Source of the DNA: Hydrogenovibrio sp. UBA654 | GTDB taxonomy: Bacteria > Pseudomonadota > Gammaproteobacteria > Thiomicrospirales > Thiomicrospiraceae | Assembly: GCA_002299585.1 (NCBI GenBank) | Contig: DBOE01000043.1 | Location: forward strand, 1-37,551 | Length of the DNA: 37,551 nt | Direction: 5' to 3' | Translations under genes and position numbers: made by a program | Notes under the pieces: model-generated | Databases searched by the model: none | Seen by the model: the letters and a program-made list of their open reading frames with translations, nothing else | Told to the model about the DNA's origin: nothing | Shown here: positions 16,439-23,682 of the stretch, one piece after another | Numbering within the stretch: the first letter of the stretch is position 1 | Layout: the number at the start of each line of letters is the position of its first letter

Positions 16439-17470
16439 ATGAAAAACAAATTAAAACAACTTCTTATGTCTAATAATACGCTCTGGTTTGTATATAAAAC
16501 ACTTAGGTTGTATTTAAGACATTTGTCTATGCTAAGGTTTTATTTTTATGATATTTATACTACCTATCAATATATGCATTGGCCATTTAAAGAACATTCT
16601 AAGATAGAATCATTTAAGGCAGAACTACTTTTGCAATTTCATAAACTAGAAAAAGGCATAGTAATGCCTGGAAAACGAAGGGTTTTCGGTGAAGAAACTG
16701 TTATTAGAATTATTGAGCTATTAAATTTATGGCAACAACAAAATAATAATTTAACTGATCCTGTATTTTTAAGTTCCGTGCAAGCTCTTAAAGATTATAA
16801 AACAAAGATTATAGAAGATGGCTTTATTGAAAAATCAAAAGTTATAAAAAAAATAAATGACTATTTACAAGGCTTAAATATAGATAACACCTCTATATTT
16901 ACTACACCAGAGCCTCTTTGTAATGAGTATAAAGAAGGTCTGTCTTCTTTTCAAGATTTAGTTTCTTTTCGTAGAAGTGTACGAGAGTTTGATGATAAAT
17001 ATGTTGAAATTAGTTTTATTAAGAAGGCTGTAGAAATAGCTCAAAAAAGTCCATCTGTATGTAATAGACAAGCCAGCAAAATATATTATATTAGAGGCCG
17101 AAATGAAATTGATTTTTTATTATCTCAGCAAAATGGCAATGCAGGTTTTGGTTATCAAATACCCTCTTTAGCGATTGTATCAGTTGATCAAACCCATTTT
17201 TTTAACTCCACGGAACGTAATCAACCTTATATTGATGGCGGTTTATTTACTATGTCGTTTTTATATGGACTTTCAGCACAAGGACTTTCTAGTTGTTGCT
17301 TGAATTGGTGTGTTGTGCCAAGTGTAGATAGAAAAACTCATAAAGTTTTAAAAATACCTAAATCAGAAAGAATCATGATGCTAGTAGCAATAGGTTATCC
17401 TGCAAAAGGCGTAAAAGTTCCTAAATCAGCACGGAAGAATCTTGATGATGTTTTGGTATATAAAAAATGA
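16439..17470 (+). CDS. nitroreductase-family protein of EPS clusters
   Basis: A 343-residue protein with a C-terminal nitroreductase-fold domain (about 170-340). It opens with SFRRSVREFDD, the FMN-contact Arg/Ser motif of the family, and continues AVEIAQKSPSVCNRQ and LSAQGLSSCCLNW. The first 165 residues are not nitroreductase; they hold LQFHKLEKGIVMPGKRRVFG, a motif I recognise from nitroreductase-like proteins in polysaccharide loci. It is encoded directly before a polysaccharide pyruvyl transferase. The two often travel together, so a linked role in glycan tailoring is likely, although no reaction is established. A flavin is probable. Confidence 0.8.
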   Translation: MKNKLKQLLMSNNTLWFVYKTLRLYLRHLSMLRFYFYDIYTTYQYMHWPFKEHSKIESFKAELLLQFHKLEKGIVMPGKRRVFGEETVIRIIELLNLWQQQNNNLTDPVFLSSVQALKDYKTKIIEDGFIEKSKVIKKINDYLQGLNIDNTSIFTTPEPLCNEYKEGLSSFQDLVSFRRSVREFDDKYVEISFIKKAVEIAQKSPSVCNRQASKIYYIRGRNEIDFLLSQQNGNAGFGYQIPSLAIVSVDQTHFFNSTERNQPYIDGGLFTMSFLYGLSAQGLSSCCLNWCVVPSVDRKTHKVLKIPKSERIMMLVAIGYPAKGVKVPKSARKNLDDVLVYKK

Positions 17471-17512
17471 AAGTGTTTTCGAAAGTTAGTATTAATTTTT
17501 TTGGGGAGGGAA

Positions 17513-18640
17513 ATGGTTAAAAAAATTGCTTTATTGAATATGCATTACTCTAATAAAAATTATGGTGCAGTTTTGCAAGCAGCCGCCTTGCAAGAATTTC
17601 TTAGACAAGAGGGGTATCAGCCAATTAATATTAAATTATCGTTTACTGATAAGAGAAGTAAACTACGCCGCTTATTAAGTAGATTAAAATTTAATTTTAA
17701 TAAAAAATTAAATCCATATAAATTTTTTACAGTTCATAATGATGAAATATTTGGGCAGTTTAGAGACAAGTGGGTTAAAACAACAAAGCAATCATATTCT
17801 GTAAAAAATATTCATACTTTAAGCTCTAAAAATAAGTTTTCCATTTATATTGTTGGTAGTGATCAGGTATGGAGACCTACTTATACTGCCGAGTATGTGA
17901 AGACTTATTTTTTTGATTTTGTGGATAAGAAAGCTAAAAAAGTTGCATATGCTGCTAGTTTTGGGATGGACAAATGGGAATTGCCAGAAGATAAAAGCTT
18001 AATATTAGATATAAAAAACCTATTGAATGATTTTCACGCTGTCTCTGTTCGAGAGGATAGCGGAGTTGATATTTGTAATGATACTTTTGAATGTAACTCA
18101 TCTCATGTTCTTGACCCAACTCTTCTGGTTGGAAGAGAATACTTTGAAAAAATTATACAAGAAACTTTGATACCTATTCAAGAAAATAAAATAGTTTATT
18201 ATAAATTGGACCCTGATGATGAGTTTCGTTATTGTTTGGCTCTGCTTGAAAAGGAGTTTAATATCTCGGCAGAAAATATTTATTTTAAAGAAGAAAATAA
18301 TGGAAAACAAATACACCGAAGTTACAATGAAATCCCCCTTTGGCTTGCAAAATTACGCGATGCTAAGTTGATAGTTACAGACTCTTATCACTGTGTGTGT
18401 TTTGCTTTACTCTTTAATAAACCATTTATTCACTTTAATAATAAATCAAGAGGAAATGCAAGGCTGGAGAGCTTATTTAAATTATTATCTATTGAGACTG
18501 ATCAAGTAAGTATTATAGATAGTGCAGATATTGTACAAAATAGATACAAATGCCTCACTGATTTTTCAAAAACTAATACTAAGTTAGAGTTTTATAGAGA
18601 AAAATCTGCTAATTTCTTGCGTTCAAGTTTAAGGGATTAA
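17513..18640 (+). CDS. polysaccharide pyruvyl transferase family protein
   Basis: Predicted transferase of 375 residues that adds a pyruvyl ketal from phosphoenolpyruvate to a sugar, giving the polymer negative charge. Family marks are LNMHYSNKNYGAVLQAAALQ at the N-terminus (the N-x-G-A-x-L-Q-A pattern), YIVGSDQVWRP, VAYAASFGMD, AVSVREDSG, HVLDPTLLV and the late LIVTDSYHCVCFALLFNKPF segment. I chose ATG 17513, preceded by a strong GGGGAGG; a TTG four codons earlier overlaps that site. It is flanked by the nitroreductase-like gene and the two GT2 genes, consistent with tailoring of the repeat unit. Confidence 0.9.
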   Translation: MVKKIALLNMHYSNKNYGAVLQAAALQEFLRQEGYQPINIKLSFTDKRSKLRRLLSRLKFNFNKKLNPYKFFTVHNDEIFGQFRDKWVKTTKQSYSVKNIHTLSSKNKFSIYIVGSDQVWRPTYTAEYVKTYFFDFVDKKAKKVAYAASFGMDKWELPEDKSLILDIKNLLNDFHAVSVREDSGVDICNDTFECNSSHVLDPTLLVGREYFEKIIQETLIPIQENKIVYYKLDPDDEFRYCLALLEKEFNISAENIYFKEENNGKQIHRSYNEIPLWLAKLRDAKLIVTDSYHCVCFALLFNKPFIHFNNKSRGNARLESLFKLLSIETDQVSIIDSADIVQNRYKCLTDFSKTNTKLEFYREKSANFLRSSLRD

Positions 18641-18641
18641 C

Positions 18642-19649
18642 ATGAAAATATCTATTATCATTAAGTCTTTAAATGAAGAGCATAATATCGGAAGAGCGAT
18701 TGAATCATCTCTAAAAGCGATTGCAGAAATTAATGGTGATGGGGAGGTAATTTTAGCGGACTCTTTATCAATTGATGGCACCATTGAAGTAGCAGCTAAT
18801 TATCCAATTAAAATTATCCAGTTAGTTAATGAAGGTGATCGCTCCTGTGGTATTGGAGCAGAATTAGGTATGGTTGTAGCCACTGGAGAATTTATTTATA
18901 TATTAGATGCGGATATGGTTTTTATAAAAGGTTTTTTGTCAACAGCACTAGAGATGTTAGAAAAGGATTCAAAACTTGCCGGTGTTGCAGGTGCTGTACA
19001 GGAAATGAATGTAGGCAATATAGAGTTTCAAGAAAGAGTAAGGCGTAAAGAATCACAAATAGAGGTGGGAGAAATGCATTCATTAGGAGGAGGTGCTTTA
19101 TATAGAACTTCTGCTTTAGAGTCAGTTAAATATTTTACTCATCAAGGGTTGAACTCTTATGAAGAGTTTGAATTAGGTATGCGTCTAACGATTAAAGGGT
19201 GGAAATTGGTGCGGTTGAGTTTGCCATCTGTTGAGCATTATGGACATCAAATGTCTTCCTATAGATTGCTTGTTAGACGGGTTAAATCAGGCTATATATA
19301 TGGTGTAGGGGAGTTGTTACGCTCAGCTTATAGTAAAGAGCATTTTCTGTATTTAATAAAAAACTTAAAGCAAATAAAAATTTTTGTAGGATATCTTATT
19401 TGGTTGCTTATTGTGCTAATTTGTTTATTTTTAGTTACTATGGGGTTTATTGCACAAGTATATTTACTTTTACTTATTGTGTTACCATTTGTGGTTATGA
19501 GTGCAAAGAAAAAAAATATTAAAGTAGGAGTTTATTCTGTATTTTCTGGTTTATTTAGTGCCTATGGACTTTTATTTGGCTTATTAAACATAAATAAAAC
19601 AATAAAAAGTCCTGTTAGCAAAATTAAATTTCAATGGATAAAAAAATAG
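18642..19649 (+). CDS. GT2 family glycosyltransferase, first of a tandem pair
   Basis: Inverting GT-A glycosyltransferase of 335 residues. The N-terminal nucleotide-binding half shows SIIIKSLNEEHNIGRAIESS, an ADSLSIDGT motif and the metal-binding DAD in YILDADMVF. EEFELGMRL is the acceptor-side motif. The C-terminal part has two membrane helices (about 245-295), so the enzyme acts at the cytoplasmic face on a lipid-linked acceptor. It starts one base after the pyruvyl transferase stop. The following gene is a full-length paralog with long nearly identical blocks, evidence for tandem duplication. Donor and acceptor cannot be read from the sequence. Confidence 0.9.
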   Translation: MKISIIIKSLNEEHNIGRAIESSLKAIAEINGDGEVILADSLSIDGTIEVAANYPIKIIQLVNEGDRSCGIGAELGMVVATGEFIYILDADMVFIKGFLSTALEMLEKDSKLAGVAGAVQEMNVGNIEFQERVRRKESQIEVGEMHSLGGGALYRTSALESVKYFTHQGLNSYEEFELGMRLTIKGWKLVRLSLPSVEHYGHQMSSYRLLVRRVKSGYIYGVGELLRSAYSKEHFLYLIKNLKQIKIFVGYLIWLLIVLICLFLVTMGFIAQVYLLLLIVLPFVVMSAKKKNIKVGVYSVFSGLFSAYGLLFGLLNINKTIKSPVSKIKFQWIKK

Positions 19650-19681
19650 TTATTAATTGTTATATGTTTTAAAAATTATAA

Positions 19682-19691
19682 GGGGGGGGGG
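19682..19691 (+). repeat. 10-G homopolymer at the ribosome binding site of the second GT2
   Basis: Ten consecutive G run into GAGTAG and the ATG at 19697, so the tract forms the upstream part of a very strong GGGGGAG ribosome site. Such a run is exceptional in this AT-rich DNA and is prone to slipped-strand changes. Just upstream is TTGTTA and TATAAG with a short spacer, a weak promoter candidate immediately abutting the tract. Confidence 0.85.
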
Positions 19692-19696
19692 AGTAG

Positions 19697-20704
19697 ATGA
19701 AAGTTAGCATTATAATCAAAGTTTTAAATGAAGAAAAAACTATTTCTAGAGCTATTGAATCGTCACTAACAGCTATTAAGGAAATCAATTATGAAGGTGA
19801 GGTGATTTTAGCGGACTCCTTATCAACTGATCGTACGGTAGAGATTGCATCTAATTACCCAATCAAAATAGTGCAACTAGTTAATGAATCTGACCGTTCC
19901 TGTGGTATTGGAGCAGAATTAGGTATGGTTGCAGCAACGGGGGAATTTATTTATATCTTAGATGCAGATATGGTTTTTATAAAGGGTTTTTTGCTACAAG
20001 CATTAAAAATGCTAGAAAATGATTTAAATCTTGCTGGTGTTGCGGGAATGGTACAAGAACAAAATAAAAACAGCATTGAGTTTAAAGAAAGAATGTCACG
20101 AAAAAAATCTGCGTTTATAGCTGTAGGAGAAGTGTCTGCCCTCGCGATGGGAGGTCTATATAGAAAAACGGCTTTAGAATCAGTTAAATATTTTACTCAT
20201 AGGGGATTAAACTCATATGAAGAATTTGAGCTAGGGGCTAGGCTTAGAGTAAATGGCTGGAAAATGCTACGAATGAAAGAGGTGCCAAGTGTTGAACATT
20301 ATGGATATAAAATCAATCCTTATAAGTTATTAATAAAGCGAGTAAAGTCTGGTTATATATATGGTGTAGGGGAGTTATTACGCTCTTCTTATGGGCAAGC
20401 ACATTTTTTATTTGTGCTTAAAAATTTAACTCCAATGAGAGTTTTTTTAGGTTATTCTATTTGGATTCTTTCTGTTTTAATTGGATTACTTTTAGTTAGT
20501 ATAGGATATGTTTATTGGCTGTATGTGTTTTTATTTATATTATTGCCTTTTGTGGTTATGAGTATTAAGAAAAGAAGTGTTGAACGAGGAGTTTATTCGG
20601 TAACTGCAGGAACATTTCATGCCTATGGTCTTGTTGTTGGTTTTTTTAAAGGATCAGTAAAAAATCCAGTTGAACCAATAAATTTTATATGGAAAAAAAA
20701 GTAG
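19697..20704 (+). CDS. GT2 family glycosyltransferase, second of a tandem pair
   Basis: A 335-residue paralog of the preceding gene, alignable from end to end. It has SIIIKVLNEEKTISRAIESS, ADSLSTDRT, the conserved DRSCGIGAELGMVAATGEF block and the YILDADMVF metal site. EEFELGARL, SGYIYGVGELLRSSY and two C-terminal membrane helices also match. Differences cluster around residues 125-150, a likely specificity region, so the two copies may add different sugars or linkages. Its ribosome site is formed by a 10-G tract, unlike that of its partner. A stem-loop overlaps its stop codon. Confidence 0.9.
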   Translation: MKVSIIIKVLNEEKTISRAIESSLTAIKEINYEGEVILADSLSTDRTVEIASNYPIKIVQLVNESDRSCGIGAELGMVAATGEFIYILDADMVFIKGFLLQALKMLENDLNLAGVAGMVQEQNKNSIEFKERMSRKKSAFIAVGEVSALAMGGLYRKTALESVKYFTHRGLNSYEEFELGARLRVNGWKMLRMKEVPSVEHYGYKINPYKLLIKRVKSGYIYGVGELLRSSYGQAHFLFVLKNLTPMRVFLGYSIWILSVLIGLLLVSIGYVYWLYVFLFILLPFVVMSIKKRSVERGVYSVTAGTFHAYGLVVGFFKGSVKNPVEPINFIWKKK

Positions 20705-20729
20705 AGCATTAAGTGTCTCCTTAAGCTCT
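20703..20729 (+). terminator. stem-loop at the end of the second GT2 gene
   Basis: AGAGC-A-TTAAG pairs with CTTAA-GCTCT around the loop TGTCTC: ten base pairs with one bulged A, overlapping the TAG stop. Only TTAT follows instead of a long T run, so it may be a partial terminator, attenuator or mRNA-stabilising hairpin inside the EPS transcript rather than a full stop. Confidence 0.45.
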
Positions 20730-20741
20730 TTATCGGGATGG

Positions 20742-21827
20742 ATGGATATGATAAATAAAAATAAACCTATTTCAATTATGTTGTGTACTGCAGCTAGAGG
20801 AGGGATGAGAACAGTAGTAGAGTCATATAAAAAAGAAGGAATGTTTGATAAGTGGAATACTAAATTAATATTTACTCATAATGAAGGAAGTTTGGTAACT
20901 AAGATATACTTTTTTTTAAAGGCAGTTATTTATTTTAGTTATTTATTTTTTTTTAAAAAAGTTTGTTTTATTCATAACCATTCTGCTATGCGTGGTAGTT
21001 TTTGGAGGAAAAATATTTTTTCTAGTTTAGCAAGACTAGCAAAAATACCAGTTATTTTGCATTTGCATGGTTCAGAAATGCAGAGTTTTTACTACTCGCA
21101 GAGTAAAAAAGGCAAAACAAGAATTTCAAATATTTTAACTAAGGCAGATAAAGTTATAGTTTTATCAGAATCATGGCAAGAGTTTATTAGTTGCATTGCC
21201 CCAAATGCAAAAATAGAAGTTATTTATAATTATGTAAGGCTACCCGATTATGTTAGTAATCGTCTTGAGAATAAAGAAATAAAAATTCTTTTCTTAGGGT
21301 TGATTGGAAAAAGAAAAGGTATTTATGATTTAATTGAGTCAGCAGAACGCTTATCTAAGCAGACCAAGCATTTTAAGATAATGATAGGGGGCAATGGCGA
21401 AGTTGAAGTGGCTAAAAAGCTTGTAGAAGATAAAAAATTAACGGATAAGATTATATTTTTAGGTTGGCTTTCAGGAGATAAAAAACTAGAGTATCTTGCC
21501 GATGCTGATATTTTCATCTTGCCTTCATATAATGAAGGTTTGCCTATGAGTTTGTTGGAAGCCATGTCTTGGAAATTACCTGTTATTTCGACCAAGGTGG
21601 GGGGCATACCTGAATTAGTTAGAGATGGTTTAGATGGGTTATTATTTGAGGCAGGAGAGATAGATATAATGACAGAATATATGTATCAACTTATTACTGA
21701 AAAAGAGGAGAGAGAAAAGCTGGGAAGCTCAGCGAGAAAAAGAGTTAAAAATATGTTTTCAAATGAAATAATTATTCCACAATTAAATGCTGTTTATGAA
21801 CTTATAGTAAGGGAAAAATCACAATGA
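20742..21827 (+). CDS. GT4 family glycosyltransferase
   Basis: Retaining GT-B glycosyltransferase of 361 residues. The N-terminal acceptor half contains TAARGGMRTVVESY and HLHGSEMQSFY. The C-terminal half has the Glycos_transf_1 pattern: ILFLGLIGKRKGIYDLIESA, IFLGWLSGDKKL, then PSYNEGLPMSLLEAMSWKLP with the EX7E pair, and VISTKVGGIPELVRDGLDG. It transfers a sugar from an NDP donor; donor and acceptor are unknown. Two ATGs (20742 and 20748) are possible behind the TCGGGATGGAT sequence. It overlaps the Alg14-like gene by four bases. Confidence 0.9.
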   Translation: MDMINKNKPISIMLCTAARGGMRTVVESYKKEGMFDKWNTKLIFTHNEGSLVTKIYFFLKAVIYFSYLFFFKKVCFIHNHSAMRGSFWRKNIFSSLARLAKIPVILHLHGSEMQSFYYSQSKKGKTRISNILTKADKVIVLSESWQEFISCIAPNAKIEVIYNYVRLPDYVSNRLENKEIKILFLGLIGKRKGIYDLIESAERLSKQTKHFKIMIGGNGEVEVAKKLVEDKKLTDKIIFLGWLSGDKKLEYLADADIFILPSYNEGLPMSLLEAMSWKLPVISTKVGGIPELVRDGLDGLLFEAGEIDIMTEYMYQLITEKEEREKLGSSARKRVKNMFSNEIIIPQLNAVYELIVREKSQ

Positions 21828-22267
21828 AAACGGTACTAGCCGTTGCTTCGGCAGGTGGTCACTGGATTCAATTATTAAGGTTAAAGCCAGCTTTTGAGGG
21901 GGCTAAGCTACATTTTATGACAACTAATCAAGATTTGTCTAAAGATGTAGCCGAGACTTTGTATGTGGTTACAGATGCAAATATTTGGGAAAAGTTAAAG
22001 CTAATTAAGATGTTTATGCAGGTAGCTTGGGTAGTTATTAAGCTTAGACCAGATATTGTTATTACAACTGGTGCTGCGCCTGGTTTTGCTGCCATTTTAT
22101 TTGGCAAGTTATTTGGAGCTAAAACAATTTGGCTAGATAGTATTGCTAATGCAGAAGAACTATCAAACTCGGGCAAAAAAGCTAAAAAAATTGCTGATGT
22201 TTGGTTAACTCAATGGGAGCATTTGGCGGGTGAAAAAGGACCTAGTTTTAAAGGTAAAGTACTATGA
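21824..22267 (+). CDS. Alg14-like glycosyltransferase subunit (PssD type)
   Basis: A 147-residue membrane-associated subunit of a split GT28-type transferase. AVASAGGHWIQLLRLKPAFE at the N-terminus and DIVITTGAAPGFAAILFGKL, the membrane-anchoring Alg14 feature, identify the family. It lacks the sugar-nucleotide-binding half, which the next gene supplies; the two overlap by four bases, so subunits are probably made in equal amounts. In other EPS systems such pairs (PssD/PssE, WelK-like) add glucuronic acid or a hexose to a lipid-linked glycan. The exact sugar here is unknown. Confidence 0.87.
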   Translation: MKTVLAVASAGGHWIQLLRLKPAFEGAKLHFMTTNQDLSKDVAETLYVVTDANIWEKLKLIKMFMQVAWVVIKLRPDIVITTGAAPGFAAILFGKLFGAKTIWLDSIANAEELSNSGKKAKKIADVWLTQWEHLAGEKGPSFKGKVL

Positions 22268-22740
22268 TTTTTATCACGGTAGGTACTCAGTTGCCTTTTG
22301 ATCGTCTTGTAAAAGAACTTGATGGTTTTTATGAAAATACTAAAGAAACTGTTTTTGCTCAAATAGGTCCTTCGAAGCTTAGCTTAAAAAATTGTGAATA
22401 TACAGGTTTTATTTCACCTATAAAAGCTGAGGAGTTATTTCGCGATGCATCTTTAATTATTGCTCATGCAGGTATGGGTACAATTTTAACCGCCTTAAAA
22501 TATCGTAAACCTATTTTAATTGTGCCTAGAAAAGCTTCTTTGGGAGAACACCGCAATGAACATCAGTTAGCTACGGCAAATTGGGTAAGAGAGCTACCAG
22601 GAGTAATCGTTGCGGATGATGAAAAAGCAGCCGTTAATCTTTTAAGTAACCCACAATTATTAATCAATGAAGGTAGCATTCCAGAGTTTGCAGAAGATAG
22701 GTTACTCAACTTTATTAGTAAAATGATAAAAGATAATTAA
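22264..22740 (+). CDS. Alg13-like glycosyltransferase subunit (PssE type)
   Basis: Catalytic, donor-binding half of the split transferase, 158 residues. MIFITVGTQLPFDRLVKELD is the standard Alg13/PssE opening. LIIAHAGMGTILTALKYRKP and ILIVPRKASLGEHRNEHQLA are the GT28 C-terminal domain signatures that bind the UDP-sugar. It works with the Alg14-like protein encoded just before it. The next gene (galU) follows after 47 A-rich bases. Confidence 0.9.
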   Translation: MIFITVGTQLPFDRLVKELDGFYENTKETVFAQIGPSKLSLKNCEYTGFISPIKAEELFRDASLIIAHAGMGTILTALKYRKPILIVPRKASLGEHRNEHQLATANWVRELPGVIVADDEKAAVNLLSNPQLLINEGSIPEFAEDRLLNFISKMIKDN

Positions 22741-22787
22741 AAAAAATATTTTCTTATAAAAAAACAGGAATTAAAAATTAAAGTATT

Positions 22788-23669
22788 ATGAAAAGAGTTA
22801 CTAAAGCAATCTTACCAGTGGCAGGGCTAGGCACCAGGTTTCTACCAGCTACAAAAGCTATCCCCAAAGAAATGTTAACAGTGGTAGACAAGCCTTTAAT
22901 TCAATATGTTATAGAGGAAGCCGCAGAGGCTGGAATTACTGAAATAATTTTAGTTACTCACTCTAGTAAGGGGTCTATTGAAAATCACTTTGATAAAAAC
23001 TATGAACTAGAATCGGAACTAAAGGCAAAAGGCAAAAATGATAGGTTAAAATTGCTTGAGGATATTTTACCAAAAGGTGTAAAAATTATTAGTGTAAGGC
23101 AACCAGAAGCTTTGGGTTTAGGGCATGCTATCCTCTGTGCTAAGCCTGTTTTAGCAGACGATGAACCTTTTGCGGTTATGTTGCCAGATGTTTTAATGTA
23201 CCATCCCCAGCAAGGTTGCCTTGCACAGATGATGGAAGTTTATACAGAAAATAAAACCAGCACCATAGCTTTAGAGGCTGTAGCAGAACAAGATGTTGAA
23301 AAATATGGTATTGCAGGAGTTAAACTAATTAATACTGGCTTAAAAATCACCCAATTAGTTGAAAAGCCAACGATAGATAAAGCACCTTCTAACTTATCGG
23401 TAGTTGGTCGTTATATTTTTACTCCACGACTAATGCCGTTATTAAAAAGGACTAAAAAAGGGCTGGGAGAAGAAATTCAGCTAACCGATGCTATGGATAA
23501 GCTATTAGAAGAAGAGAGTATGTTTGGTTTTGAGTTTATAGATGGTAAAAGTTATGATTGTGGAGATAAATTAGGCTATTTAAAAGCAAATGTTGAATAT
23601 GCTCTGCGAGATAAGAAGTTAAGTAGTTCCTTTAAAGATTATTTAGCAGATATTACGAATACTAACTAG
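22788..23669 (+). CDS. galU: UTP--glucose-1-phosphate uridylyltransferase
   Basis: Makes UDP-glucose from UTP and glucose-1-phosphate, the donor pool for the EPS glycosyltransferases. The N-terminus KAILPVAGLGTRFLPATKAI with PKEMLTVVDKPLIQYVIEEA is the GalU nucleotide-binding signature. LGLGHAILCAKP, FAVMLPDVLM, VEKPTIDKAP and GLGEEIQLTDAM all match. Its 293 residues are normal. It sits behind the GT genes and before pgi, giving a precursor-supply module at the end of the EPS locus. Confidence 0.96.
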   Translation: MKRVTKAILPVAGLGTRFLPATKAIPKEMLTVVDKPLIQYVIEEAAEAGITEIILVTHSSKGSIENHFDKNYELESELKAKGKNDRLKLLEDILPKGVKIISVRQPEALGLGHAILCAKPVLADDEPFAVMLPDVLMYHPQQGCLAQMMEVYTENKTSTIALEAVAEQDVEKYGIAGVKLINTGLKITQLVEKPTIDKAPSNLSVVGRYIFTPRLMPLLKRTKKGLGEEIQLTDAMDKLLEEESMFGFEFIDGKSYDCGDKLGYLKANVEYALRDKKLSSSFKDYLADITNTN

Positions 23670-23682
23670 AGCCATATATATT

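Noticed and set aside
21323..22176. Minus-strand open frames opposite the GT4 and Alg14-like genes
   Set aside because: They are shadows of well-supported plus-strand genes and show no recognisable motifs.
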